DNA of 64,000 nt from NCBI GenBank assembly GCA_000237975.1, contig CP003179.1, positions 1,674,001-1,738,000 on the forward strand. Reading direction: 5' to 3'. Positions 15,551 to 26,182 of this stretch are shown in pieces. Numbering within the stretch: the stretch's first letter is position 1; each line of letters starts with the position of its first letter. The notes beneath the pieces are model-generated. The model saw only the letters and a list, made by a program, of their open reading frames with translations, ran no database searches and was not told the origin of the DNA. This stretch comes from Sulfobacillus acidophilus DSM 10332. GTDB taxonomy: Bacteria; Bacillota; Sulfobacillia; Sulfobacillales; Sulfobacillaceae. The position numbers were made by a program, and so were the translations under genes.

Positions 15551-16582
15551 ATGTACAAGACGAAAGATGGCGACGAAGTATTTATCGTTGACGGACATGT
15601 TGCTTTGTGGGATGGCAGTCCCGCCAATCAAAAGAATCGGCATGGGGGCGAATTTATCGATTGTTTCTACGATTACCATCGTAACCTCAGTCCTCAGGAA
15701 TACTTGTGGCCGCATGAGAAGTTCGTCAAATACGACGAGGAAACGTTTGTGCGGGATGTTTTCGAGCAAGGATACGTGGACGTGGCCATTTTTCAACCGG
15801 TGGGATTGATCGATTTTTACCGTGAACCCTTTGGCAACGTTGCCAAAAATTATGCCTTTGCGGAAAAATATCCGGGTCGTTTCGTTGGTAACGGGTATTT
15901 CGATCCGCGGGACGGCGAGGAGGGGCTAGAACGTTTGGAAGAATGGGCCAAGAAATATCATCTGCAAGGGGTCAAACTCTATACGGCCGAATGGAACGGC
16001 AGTTCGCGAGGTTATCAGTTAACCGATCCGTGGGCCCAACGCTATCTCGCCAAGTGTCTTCAATTAGGCATTCGTAATATTCACGTGCACAAAGGCCCCA
16101 CCATTAAACCCTTAAATATGGATGCGTTTGATGTGGGCGATATTGACGATGCGGCTAGCGCTTTTCCGGAATTAAACTTCATTGTGGAACATGTCGGGCT
16201 GCCTCGGTTGGAGAAGTTTTGCTGGATTGCCACCCAAGAGCCCAATGTTTATGCTGGACTGGCCGTCGCCAACGCCTTTATTTATACCCGACCGCGCTAT
16301 TTCGCCCAGATTCTTAGTGAGTTGCTCTATTGGCTGAACGAAGACCGGATCCTCTTCGGTAGCGACTATGCGTTGTGGCATCCCAAGTGGCTCATCGATA
16401 TGTTTATGGCGTTCGAATTCCCTGAAGATATCGTGAAGGAAACGGGCATTCAGTTAACGCTGGACATCAAGAAAAAGATCCTCGGACTCAACGCGGCACG
16501 GTTGTATAACATTGACGTCACCGCGCGGAGCGAACAACTCAAAAAAGACGTCATCAGTCAACGGTTAAGTCAGGTCAGTTAA
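15551..16582 (+). CDS. Amidohydrolase-2 family metal-dependent hydrolase
   Basis: 343 aa from ATG 15551, with AGGGGGG upstream; an earlier in-frame ATG at 15509 has no such site. It has the TIM-barrel amidohydrolase-2 signature: a His near the start ('VDGHVALWDG'), 'GVKLYT' Lys region, 'IHVHKG' His, 'FIVEHVG' His and 'ILFGSDY' Asp. Members act as hydrolases or decarboxylases. Genes of this type sit in propane monooxygenase clusters of mycobacteria and Gordonia, and there the exact role is unsettled; metal loading or a hydrolytic step has been considered. First gene of the + operon, followed 13 nt later by the DUF59 gene. Confidence 0.85.
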   Translation: MYKTKDGDEVFIVDGHVALWDGSPANQKNRHGGEFIDCFYDYHRNLSPQEYLWPHEKFVKYDEETFVRDVFEQGYVDVAIFQPVGLIDFYREPFGNVAKNYAFAEKYPGRFVGNGYFDPRDGEEGLERLEEWAKKYHLQGVKLYTAEWNGSSRGYQLTDPWAQRYLAKCLQLGIRNIHVHKGPTIKPLNMDAFDVGDIDDAASAFPELNFIVEHVGLPRLEKFCWIATQEPNVYAGLAVANAFIYTRPRYFAQILSELLYWLNEDRILFGSDYALWHPKWLIDMFMAFEFPEDIVKETGIQLTLDIKKKILGLNAARLYNIDVTARSEQLKKDVISQRLSQVS

Positions 16583-16595
16583 GGGGTCCTGTTCG

Positions 16596-17327
16596 ATGAA
16601 AACGACTGAACAACGGATAGCCGACGTATGGGCAAAGCTGGACCAGGTCATGGATCCCGAACTGGATCAGTCGGTCCGTGAACTCGGATTTATCTCGGAC
16701 GTTACGGTGCTTGACGGGCAGGTGTCGATTGCCCTTCGCTTGCCCACGTATTGGTGTTCGCCCAATTTCTCGTACATGATGATGGAAGATATGCGCCAAG
16801 CGGTACGGTCGTTGCCGTGGGTCGAGTCTATACGGCTACGCTTGCTGGATCATGAGAGTGCCGACGCCCTGAACGAAGGAATCGAACAGGAAAAGACGTT
16901 TCAACAGATTTTTCCTGATGCGACCGGCGACTTGGGTGCCTTACGACGGCAGTTCAAGGAGAAGGCGTTTTACGGGCGGCAAAAACGGCTGTTGGATCGT
17001 TTATCGCTTCAGGGTGTAGAGCTGGCCCGCTGGGTTCCTGGAAAATGGCAAGATGTCCGCTTTCTGGTCCAGGTTTCTTTGGAGGATCGTGTGGCACTGG
17101 AACGCTACGAGGACATCGTGAGCTATTGGGGTCTTCCCCAAAGTGATTCCGACCCGGTCGTGATCCGGCATGACGGCACACCCGTGACCGAATCCGGCTG
17201 GACGCGACATTGGCATCAATTACGGTTGGTCTCTCTTAATATGGAAGCCAATACGCATATTTGTCGGGGGCTATTGCAGGTTCGGTATGCGCCCGACGAG
17301 GTTGGTTCAATCCGTCTTCCCCAGTGA
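16596..17327 (+). CDS. DUF59/MIP18-family N-terminal domain protein of the monooxygenase cluster
   Basis: 243 aa. Residues 1-85 are a DUF59-type domain ('VWAKLDQVMDPELDQSVRELGFISDV'; P-E-L-D-x-S-x-x-E-L-G). This family (SufT, PaaD, MIP18) helps insert Fe-S clusters or other metals into target enzymes. The C-terminal two thirds are not recognised, but they contain His/Cys clusters ('TRHWHQLRLVSLNMEANTHICRG'). In propane monooxygenase clusters a similar gene accompanies prmABCD, so iron delivery to the diiron site or to the reductase cluster is a fair inference. Confidence 0.75.
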   Translation: MKTTEQRIADVWAKLDQVMDPELDQSVRELGFISDVTVLDGQVSIALRLPTYWCSPNFSYMMMEDMRQAVRSLPWVESIRLRLLDHESADALNEGIEQEKTFQQIFPDATGDLGALRRQFKEKAFYGRQKRLLDRLSLQGVELARWVPGKWQDVRFLVQVSLEDRVALERYEDIVSYWGLPQSDSDPVVIRHDGTPVTESGWTRHWHQLRLVSLNMEANTHICRGLLQVRYAPDEVGSIRLPQ

Positions 17328-17335
17328 TAACTGAA

Positions 17336-17365
17336 GGCAAACGGGGCTGTTCTTCCCCGTTTGCC
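17336..17365 (+). promoter_or_regulatory. Intercistronic hairpin before the alcohol dehydrogenase gene
   Basis: A perfect 11-bp stem: GGCAAACGGGG (17336-17346) with CCCCGTTTGCC (17355-17365) and an 8-nt loop. A T-tract does not follow, so partial termination or mRNA processing is more likely than full termination. It lies between the DUF59 gene and the ADH ribosome-binding site. Confidence 0.55.
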
Positions 17366-17393
17366 CCCATTTAAATTGAAGGAGTGTGGCGTG

Positions 17394-18425
17394 ATGAAAG
17401 CCGGACGTATTCATGCATATCACGAACCGATTCACATCGACGACATTAATGAGCCGCGGATCGAAAAAGACACTGACGTGATTGTGAAAATCGGCGGCGC
17501 AGGGGTATGCCGGACCGATTTGCATATCATCGAAGGGATCTGGAAGGACGCGCTCGGGAACCCTCCCCTTCCCTACACCATCGGTCACGAAAATGCCGGA
17601 TGGATCGAAGCGGTCGGATCCGGGATAACCCATTTGAAAAAAGGCGATCCCGTTATTTTGCATCCCTTAATGTCTTGCGGCCTTTGTCCTGCGTGTCGGG
17701 CGGGACGCGACATGTACTGCACCCAAGGGCATTTTCCGGGATTGGACGGGACCGACGGCGGTTATGCCGAATACCTCAAGACGTCGGTGCGCTCGGTAAT
17801 CCCTTTAGCGCCCGGCACCGATCCGGTCCCGTTGGCCCCCTTTGCCGACGCCGGCATTACGGCCTATCATGCGGTCAAAAAATTGGTGCCTTTAACCGCT
17901 CCGGGTACTACCGTGGCTGTCATCGGCATTGGCGGATTGGGGCATTTCGCCGTACAGATTTTACGGGCATTGACCCCCGCCACGGTGATCGCAATCGATA
18001 CCCAATCGCAGCGACTGGACTTTGCTACGGAAATCGGTGCGCACCATGCGGTCTTGGCAGGATCGGACGGCGGGGTCGGCGGGGTTAAACGGATCGCTCC
18101 GAACGGCGTAGACATCGTCATTGATTTTGTGGGGGAACATCAAACCCCGGCCGCCGGAGTCAACATGTTGGCCAAGGGGGGTACCTATTCTGTCGTCGGC
18201 TACGGCGGTGAAGTCCAAGTGCCGACATTGGAGTTTGTCAACCGGGAAATCAATATCGTGGGTAATTTGGTCGGGACCTACAATGAGCTGGCAGAACTGA
18301 TGGAACTCAACCGTCAAGGAAAGGTAGTGATATCGGCCCAACAATTTCCTTTGGCCGATGCCCCACAGGTGATGGAGATGCTGGATCGCGGAGAAATCAA
18401 AGGGCGGGCTATCCTGATCCCATAA
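17394..18425 (+). CDS. Zinc-dependent NAD(P) alcohol dehydrogenase
   Basis: 343 aa from ATG 17394; AAGGAG lies upstream. Medium-chain dehydrogenase family: catalytic zinc ligands Cys/His in 'GVCRTDLHI' and 'GHENAGW', and structural zinc Cys in 'SCGLCPACRAGRDMYC'. The Rossmann motif is 'VIGIGGLGHFAVQIL' near residue 180. It would oxidise the alcohol formed by the monooxygenase (1- or 2-propanol). ADH genes in the same position are known in actinobacterial prm/mim clusters. Confidence 0.9.
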   Translation: MKAGRIHAYHEPIHIDDINEPRIEKDTDVIVKIGGAGVCRTDLHIIEGIWKDALGNPPLPYTIGHENAGWIEAVGSGITHLKKGDPVILHPLMSCGLCPACRAGRDMYCTQGHFPGLDGTDGGYAEYLKTSVRSVIPLAPGTDPVPLAPFADAGITAYHAVKKLVPLTAPGTTVAVIGIGGLGHFAVQILRALTPATVIAIDTQSQRLDFATEIGAHHAVLAGSDGGVGGVKRIAPNGVDIVIDFVGEHQTPAAGVNMLAKGGTYSVVGYGGEVQVPTLEFVNREINIVGNLVGTYNELAELMELNRQGKVVISAQQFPLADAPQVMEMLDRGEIKGRAILIP

Positions 18426-20108
<1,683 letters not shown>

Positions 20109-20171
20109 ACGGGACGAATCACGGGCATGGGGATTTGCTTGAAGGCTTTAACAGGAAGGAGGATGCCGGGA

Positions 20172-22163
20172 ATGCGGAGTGACCTGATGGTGCGACCGGT
20201 TCACGAGGGGATTCATCAGGCCGTTAACGAAACCGAACTGGCGTGGCGCCAGTTTGTTGTAGCGGGTGAACGGCGTCATGTACCGGGACGGCCGTTTGTG
20301 CTGGAGTCCTGGATCCGATGCGCGCAAAAAGGCATAGAACCGGGAGTCAGTGCTGCGCAGAAGATTCTTTCCGAATCAACCGTGAACGAGTTATGGGCCA
20401 GTCATATGCTGCACGAGAACATCGATCCCTATATTCAGTCGTTAACCGACACGATGATGCCGTCCCGGCATCTGGTGGTTTTTACCGATGCCCAAGGGTT
20501 TATCTTAAAAATCTCGGGCGAATCCTCCGTCCGGCAATTGGCGGAAAACATGAATTTTGTCCCCGGTTCCAATTGGTTTGAAGATCAAGCCGGGACCAAC
20601 GCGATCGGCACCTGTCTGGCTTTGGGCGCTCCGGTGCAAATTTTTGCCGCCGAACACTATTGCGCCCCGGTTCATCCTTGGACGTGCAGCGCCGCGCCGA
20701 TTCGGGATCCGGCCACCCACGAAATCTTGGGGGTTATTGATCTGACCGGTCTTCGCGAATATCATCATCCCCATTCGCTGGCCGTGGTACAGTCCATTGC
20801 GCGGGCTATCGAAGATCGGTTGCGCGATACGTTGGAAATCGAACGCTTCACCATTTTCGGCGATTATTTGGAGCTTGCTACCCGTTATCCGGAAACCTTA
20901 CTCATTGCGCTTGACCGGGGCCATCAAGTCATTCGCTGTTCCTCGGCGGTCTGGGAGCACGGCTGGGTCGATTCGAACAATCAACTGTTGCATTTACCGC
21001 CGGAGTTCTCCCGGCTGGCCGACGGCAGCAGCTGGGAAGTCGACGGCAGTCACCAGCGGTGGAAGTGGATTTTGCATCACTGTTATCGTCAACATCAACG
21101 GGTCGGGGCAATTATTCAGGCGGTGCCGACCGGAGTTCAGGGACGCAACCGGTCGTTACCGGCCGGGAAAGGAAGAGGTGTCGGGAAGGATGACAATCCC
21201 GTGGCGACCATAAGCTTTAACAACTTGGTGGGCAATTCGCCCAAATTTCTCGACGCCGTCAACCAGGCGCGGGCGGTTGCCCGATCGGATGCGCCGGTAT
21301 TGATTTTAGGGGAAACCGGCACCGGCAAGGAACTGATGGCCCAAGCCATTCATTCGGCCAGTCGTTATGCGGCGGGCCCGTTTGTCGCCGTCAATTGTGG
21401 CGCGATTCCGCACGAATTGATTGGCAGCGAGCTATTTGGTTTTGAAGGCGGCTCGTTTACCGGAGCCGCCAAAGAGGGTCGACCGGGCAAATTTGAACTG
21501 GCCGACGGCGGAACCATTTTCTTAGACGAAATTGGCGAATTGCCGTTGGCGTTACAACCTTATTTGCTTCGCGTGCTGGATCTGGGGGAAGTGACCCGAA
21601 TTGGGGGTCAATCCCCTTTCCGGTTGAACGTGCGGGTCATCGCGGCAACCAACCAAGATCTCGAAACCATGGTGGAAAACGGAACATTCCGGCGAGATCT
21701 GTACTATCGGTTAAACGTGATCGCAATTGTCTTACCGCCCATTCGGGAGCGTCCGGGTGACGCCATTCGGCTGTTGGAACATTTCGTGACCCGAATTGCA
21801 CAAAAAACCGGGCGTCCGGTCCCGCCGATATCCCCCGCCCTGTCGGTCGCGTTGGATCGGTACCCGTGGCGAGGAAATGTTCGGGAAATCCGGAATCTCG
21901 CCGAACGGATCATGGCCGCATTGCCGGTCGACGGCACCGTGACGATAAAGGCGTTGCCTGACGCTTTTCGTCAAGCGGACCCCGAGATGAACCTGCTCAC
22001 CCCGGATTCAGGATTGCGTCAACAAGAGATCGATTGGATTCGACACGTGCTTGAGGAGTGTCATGGGAACATTTCGCTGGCGGCTAAGCGATTGGGCATT
22101 CACCGGAGTACGTTGTACCGTAAACTTTCAACAGCCGATCGGCGGCAAAACCCGTCGCGTTGA
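20172..22163 (+). CDS. Sigma-54-dependent activator, AcoR/MimR type (GAF - AAA+ - Fis HTH)
   Basis: 663 aa from ATG 20172, placed by AGGAGG 9 nt upstream. The N-terminal part has an AcoR-like region ('LESWIRCAQKGIEPG') and a GAF domain (about 70-210, with 'GSNWFEDQAGTNAIGTCLA'). The AAA+ domain (about 355-590) has Walker A 'GETGTGKEL', Walker B 'GGTIFLDEIGEL', and a loop reading GSFTGA rather than the usual GAFTGA. The Fis-type HTH is at the end ('NISLAAKRLGIHRSTLYRKL'). It should bind the dyads in the 15-kb spacer and drive both sigma-54 promoters when a substrate or product binds the GAF domain. It is a member of the operon it is expected to control. Confidence 0.9.
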   Translation: MRSDLMVRPVHEGIHQAVNETELAWRQFVVAGERRHVPGRPFVLESWIRCAQKGIEPGVSAAQKILSESTVNELWASHMLHENIDPYIQSLTDTMMPSRHLVVFTDAQGFILKISGESSVRQLAENMNFVPGSNWFEDQAGTNAIGTCLALGAPVQIFAAEHYCAPVHPWTCSAAPIRDPATHEILGVIDLTGLREYHHPHSLAVVQSIARAIEDRLRDTLEIERFTIFGDYLELATRYPETLLIALDRGHQVIRCSSAVWEHGWVDSNNQLLHLPPEFSRLADGSSWEVDGSHQRWKWILHHCYRQHQRVGAIIQAVPTGVQGRNRSLPAGKGRGVGKDDNPVATISFNNLVGNSPKFLDAVNQARAVARSDAPVLILGETGTGKELMAQAIHSASRYAAGPFVAVNCGAIPHELIGSELFGFEGGSFTGAAKEGRPGKFELADGGTIFLDEIGELPLALQPYLLRVLDLGEVTRIGGQSPFRLNVRVIAATNQDLETMVENGTFRRDLYYRLNVIAIVLPPIRERPGDAIRLLEHFVTRIAQKTGRPVPPISPALSVALDRYPWRGNVREIRNLAERIMAALPVDGTVTIKALPDAFRQADPEMNLLTPDSGLRQQEIDWIRHVLEECHGNISLAAKRLGIHRSTLYRKLSTADRRQNPSR

Positions 22164-22206
22164 ATCCCTTTTGGCTGACCATGAACCCCGATGAGGTGGT
22201 GAGGCT

Positions 22207-23541
22207 ATGTCTTCGAGCCGTTCGATGGTGCCTGACTCGGTAGAGCACCAAAAGCGGGCCCGGGATCGATATCAGGTCTATGATGCGCGCCGCCGTCACC
22301 GCCGGTTCCGTCTTTTGTGGCTCCTGATCGGACCGGGCGTTTTGGTGATGTTGGGAGAGAACGATGCCCCCAGCATGGTATCTTATGCGGCCACCGGTTC
22401 CCAATTTGGACCGAAGTTCTTTTTGGGGTTTATTTTGCTCACGTTTGCGATGGCGTATATCGTCCAGGAAATCACGGTGCGCATCGGCGTCAGCAGTCAA
22501 TCCGGGCATGCCGAACTGATTTACCGCCGGTTTGGGCGGTTTTGGGGCCACCTGGCCATGATTGATTTGCTGGTGACCAATTTTTTGACGTTAATCGCCG
22601 AGTTCGTCGGCATTGTGACGGGGGCCGCCTACTTTCATCTGCCCCCAACAATAGCCGCCGCCTTCGGTGTTATGGGAGTTTCGGTGGCGGTGCTGGTTCG
22701 TCGGTATCGTACGTGGGAAGTGATTATCTTAGCGCTGGCGTTGCTAAATCTGGTGTTCGTACCGATTGCCCTGACCGACCATCCCCCGTGGGGAACGATG
22801 GCGCAGTCACTTATTACCTGGCGCCCGTACGGCGGTTGGAATGCCTCGACGCTTCTCTTGGTGGTGTCGGACATTGGCGCGACCGTTACACCGTGGATGT
22901 TGTTCTTCCAACAGAGTGCCGTCAGTGATAAAGGGCTCGGTACGGTTGACATTCCTTACGGACGGGCCGATACGATGATTGGTGCGGGATTGGCAGCGCT
23001 TGCGGCGTTAGCTTGTGTTGTCGCCACCTATCCCCTCTTTGTGCATCCCATGAATCCCGTGATTTATCGTCAGGCCGGGTTTGCCTTGGCGCTTAAGCCT
23101 TATGTCGGGCGGTGGATGGCCAGCCTGTTTGCCTTAGGGATATTTGAATCCGGTCTGGTGGCGGCCACGACGATTTCGTTGTCGTCCGCATATGCATTCG
23201 GAGAGATTCTCGGAAAATCCCATAGTCTCAATCGGCCTTGGCATGAGGCGCCGGGATTTTACCTGGTGCTTGTCGGCGAGGCGCTTTTGGCCGGCATCAT
23301 TGTGGTGATTCCGGGGTTTCCGGCAACCATGGTGGTGTTATTGGTTAATGTCCTTGCCGTGCTGACCATGCCTCCGGCCCTCGGGTTTTTACTGCTTCTG
23401 GCTAATGATAGCGAAGTGATGGGGCCTCATCGCAATAGCCGGTTCTTTAACGTCTTGGGCTTTACCGTCGCCGGCTTGATTTTTTCCAGTGGTGTTTTAT
23501 TTGCGGTTTCCGTGCTGTTTCCGCAGCTCTTTTCTCCGTAG
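22207..23541 (+). CDS. Atypical NRAMP-family metal transporter
   Basis: 444 aa with about 11 membrane helices. The fold is recognisable ('GPGVLVMLGENDAPSM', 'GATVTPWMLFFQQSAV', 'GLVAATTISLSSAYAFGE'). The helix-1 metal motif is changed: E-N-D-A-P-S replaces D-P-G-N, and the helix-6 M-P-H is T-P-W. So it belongs to a divergent branch whose metal or solute is unknown. It follows the activator gene by 43 nt and may share its transcript. Supplying iron or another ion to the diiron system is an attractive but unproven idea. Confidence 0.8.
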   Translation: MSSSRSMVPDSVEHQKRARDRYQVYDARRRHRRFRLLWLLIGPGVLVMLGENDAPSMVSYAATGSQFGPKFFLGFILLTFAMAYIVQEITVRIGVSSQSGHAELIYRRFGRFWGHLAMIDLLVTNFLTLIAEFVGIVTGAAYFHLPPTIAAAFGVMGVSVAVLVRRYRTWEVIILALALLNLVFVPIALTDHPPWGTMAQSLITWRPYGGWNASTLLLVVSDIGATVTPWMLFFQQSAVSDKGLGTVDIPYGRADTMIGAGLAALAALACVVATYPLFVHPMNPVIYRQAGFALALKPYVGRWMASLFALGIFESGLVAATTISLSSAYAFGEILGKSHSLNRPWHEAPGFYLVLVGEALLAGIIVVIPGFPATMVVLLVNVLAVLTMPPALGFLLLLANDSEVMGPHRNSRFFNVLGFTVAGLIFSSGVLFAVSVLFPQLFSP

Positions 23542-23567
23542 GGATTGGAACCGGGAGGGTGTAAAGC

Positions 23568-23768
23568 ATGGACCGAAAACGCAATATGACCGAGCCGCCG
23601 CCGATAACCGTCTTATTAGACGAACAAATATTGACTCGCCAACGGATCGAACGTTTAGGCCAAAGCCGATTATCGCCGGAAATGCGTGTTCTGCTCTGGA
23701 TCCTTCGGGGGTATGTGTTCTTCATGTTTGGCGTAGTCGGCTGGGAACTTTGGAAAACTTTTCATTAA
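23568..23768 (+). CDS. 66-aa one-helix membrane protein
   Basis: Starts 26 nt after the NRAMP-like gene, with GGGAGG upstream. The charged N-terminal part (about residues 1-42) is followed by one hydrophobic helix (43-62). No family is recognised. Probably the last gene of the + operon. Confidence 0.55.
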   Translation: MDRKRNMTEPPPITVLLDEQILTRQRIERLGQSRLSPEMRVLLWILRGYVFFMFGVVGWELWKTFH

Positions 23769-24149
23769 AACCACCGTCCATAGGCCAGGGACCGGTCCCC
23801 CACGATTACCCCGGAAGCTAACCGGCGCTAGTACTTCAGGGCAATTCCCTTCTTCTTCGATCCGTTCGATCCGTCGGTATGTGACATCGCTTGGGAATTT
23901 CTTTGTTTCCTATCGTCCGTTCCGGTGAGTAAGCTCACGAAATCATAAGAAAAACCCACGCCTAAATGGGTTTGTGTAGTAACGGAACGAAAAATGCAGT
24001 ATACGAAAGTTCTCTTGGTGCTGATGTTGACCAACGTCGTGTACTATATATAGTAATCAGCCAATCGTTAATGCTAACGGGCGGAATCATCCTTGGATTT
24101 TTAGGTATTTCCATAATCCTGATACCCCGACCAGTTTGCGTAATCTTTA
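23769..24149. other. AT-richer spacer, decayed sequence before the G1 peptidase remnant
   Basis: 381 bp without a convincing gene. A short frame from ATG 23994 (MQYTKVLLVLMLTN, then a stop at about 24051) looks like a signal peptide that could have belonged to the peptidase. Hydrophobic frames follow but are broken by stops. It is most simply the decayed 5' end of the peptidase gene. Confidence 0.35.
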
Positions 24150-24304
24150 GTGCTTGCTGTAGAACCCATTGTCGTTCAATGGGTAGTGCCTAGTTTCACA
24201 TCAAATACCGACCAGAATGCGTACTCCAGCATATGGCCAGGACTCGGACAGGGGTATAGCAATTCAGCCCAGCTCTTTCAAGCGGGCAGATCAAGTCCTA
24301 ATTT

Positions 24305-25659
24305 GTGTGTAAAAGTTCCCTTGGTTCGGAATGCGTTACGCGACCGATGTGGCTTCCGATTGCGAGGGTTCCTCTGCTGCCCCGGCCGACCGTTTCGCCT
24401 GCCAGTAGGATTCGAGGTTCAGGTACCGCGGGCCCGTGGTCCACGCCTCGTGCTGCTCCAGTAACAGCGCCCCTAAGAGGCGGATGGCGGAATCCCGGTT
24501 CGGAAAGATCCGAATTACCCGTTCCCGGCGCCGAATTTCCGCATTGAGCCGTTCAACGCCATTCGTGGTGCGCAATCGGATCCGTAACGGTTCCGGTAAT
24601 TGTAAGACGGCCAGGGCGTCCTCCAGCCCCTCCTCCAACCGCGTCAACGCCCGTCCGGCCCGCTCTTCAAAGTCCTGCACGATCTTCTTCCATAACGTGT
24701 CGACGGTGGCCCGGTCCGGGGCTTCGAAGAGGGACCGAAGGCGCCCGTGCAGTTCCTTTTGCACCGATTTCGGGGCCGCGTCCAGCACATTCCGCGTGAG
24801 GTGGGTTTGGCACCGCTGCCAACGGGCGCCTTGAAAGTGTTGGTCGATCGCCTTGCGCAGCCCGCGATGGTCATCGGAGACCACCAGATCGACGCCGGTT
24901 AACCCCCGATCTTTCAGGTCGGTAAACACGGTGGACCATGTCTGCTGAGATTCGCTGTCCCCGATCCAGAACCCCAGAATTTCCCGATACCCTGCGGCAT
25001 TAATGCCGGTCACCACACACCCGCTCCGGGGCCGCACGGCCCCGTGTTCGCGGATTTTCAGCACCAAGGCGTCGACGATGAGGAACGGGTAGGGGGTCTC
25101 GGCCAGGGACCGCGTCCGCCATTGCTTTACGGCCGCGTCGAGACCTTTCGCCAACTCGGATACGGTGGACTTAGAAAATTCCGTGCCACAGAGCTCTTCG
25201 GTGACCCGTCGGATTTTGCGGGTGGACACCCCATTCACCACCATTTCCATCAACGTTAACACGAGGGCTTTTTCGTGACGCTGATAGCGATCAAAGAGCG
25301 CGGGACTGAACTCGCCGTCCCGCGTGCGCGGGACGTCCAGCGTCAACGTGCCGACGCGCGTCGTCAACTGCCGGCTGCGGTAGCCATTCCGATATCCTTG
25401 CCGCCCTTCGGTCCGCTCATACCGGTCGGCTTGGAGGTATTCGGCCACTTCGGCATCTAACACCTGATTTAAGACCTGTTGCAATAACTGAGCCAGCGCC
25501 TGATCTTTTTGCTCGACAAGGGCTTGGATTGTTTGAGCATCCAGCGTAATCTGATAGTGAGCCATTGCGTCATCCTCCGGGAGATTTGTGGGTTTTGTCG
25601 CTTTCAAATCTACCAAGGGAACCCAATGGCTCCTAAATCTTTAAGCCCTTTTTACACAC
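24305..25659 (-). mobile_element. IS256-family insertion sequence A
   Basis: About 1355 bp. Ends were placed at GTGTGTAAAA (24305-24314) and its inverted copy ending ACACAC (25659). Beyond 10 bp the two ends differ. I found no target-site duplication: the flanks are CCTAATTT on the left and TATACTGG on the right. It encodes one - strand transposase and sits inside the G1 peptidase pseudogene. Confidence 0.65.
24336..25565 (-). CDS. IS256-family transposase (element A)
   Basis: 409 aa from ATG 25565 (GGAGG upstream; an in-frame ATG 51 nt earlier is less well placed). Mutator-type DDE transposase: N-terminal 'YLQADRYERTEGRQGYRNGYRSRQL', catalytic Asp in 'FLIVDALVLKIRE' and 'LVVSDDHRGL', and Glu in 'TTNGVERLNAEIRRR'. 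It is intact and of normal length, so the element may still move. Confidence 0.9.
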   Translation of the reverse strand: MAHYQITLDAQTIQALVEQKDQALAQLLQQVLNQVLDAEVAEYLQADRYERTEGRQGYRNGYRSRQLTTRVGTLTLDVPRTRDGEFSPALFDRYQRHEKALVLTLMEMVVNGVSTRKIRRVTEELCGTEFSKSTVSELAKGLDAAVKQWRTRSLAETPYPFLIVDALVLKIREHGAVRPRSGCVVTGINAAGYREILGFWIGDSESQQTWSTVFTDLKDRGLTGVDLVVSDDHRGLRKAIDQHFQGARWQRCQTHLTRNVLDAAPKSVQKELHGRLRSLFEAPDRATVDTLWKKIVQDFEERAGRALTRLEEGLEDALAVLQLPEPLRIRLRTTNGVERLNAEIRRRERVIRIFPNRDSAIRLLGALLLEQHEAWTTGPRYLNLESYWQAKRSAGAAEEPSQSEATSVA

Positions 25660-26173
25660 TATACTGGACCCTACTAGCGGGCAGCCAGCAAGACAGTACA
25701 TGGCAATACGTATTGCACTATGGCTACAAGCAGTATCTTAGCTACACCTTGTGGTGGGAAATTACCGCCGTGGGTGGTGGCGTGTATCCGTACCAACAGG
25801 GTTCTAGGGTGGGCGTAGCGCCAGGCCAACCCGTGTTTGTTAATGTGTCCTATGACACCGGTACAGGTACGGCGCGCTATGACATTAAGAAGGATTCGAC
25901 CGGGTCGGTGCAATCATTCGATGTAAGTGCGTCAGGGACGTTCGGGGGGCAACATGCGGAATAGATTTTCGAGAGAACCTCAATCAACAACACATTGCCG
26001 CTTCTCGCACAACCGACTAGCGCGATTAATATTACCGATGCGAATGTAGAGGTAGGGAGTAGCTGGGCGGGAGTCGGCGATTGGTCTAGAACAACCGTCA
26101 ATGTGTATGATCTCGGCGTCGACGATACCGAGAGCCTGGATGCGCAGCCGGACGCCATTAACTCAGCTGGTAA

Positions 26174-26182
26174 CGCATTTGG
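26174..26182. repeat. 9-bp target-site duplication, left copy
   Basis: CGCATTTGG directly before IS element B; the same nine bases follow it at 27597-27605. It marks a clean insertion into the peptidase gene and restores its frame when removed. Confidence 0.85.

Noticed and set aside
23828-24034. A 68-codon - strand frame in the spacer before the G1 peptidase
   Set aside because: No ribosome-binding site, composition unlike the neighbours, and it overlaps a better explanation as decayed peptidase leader.
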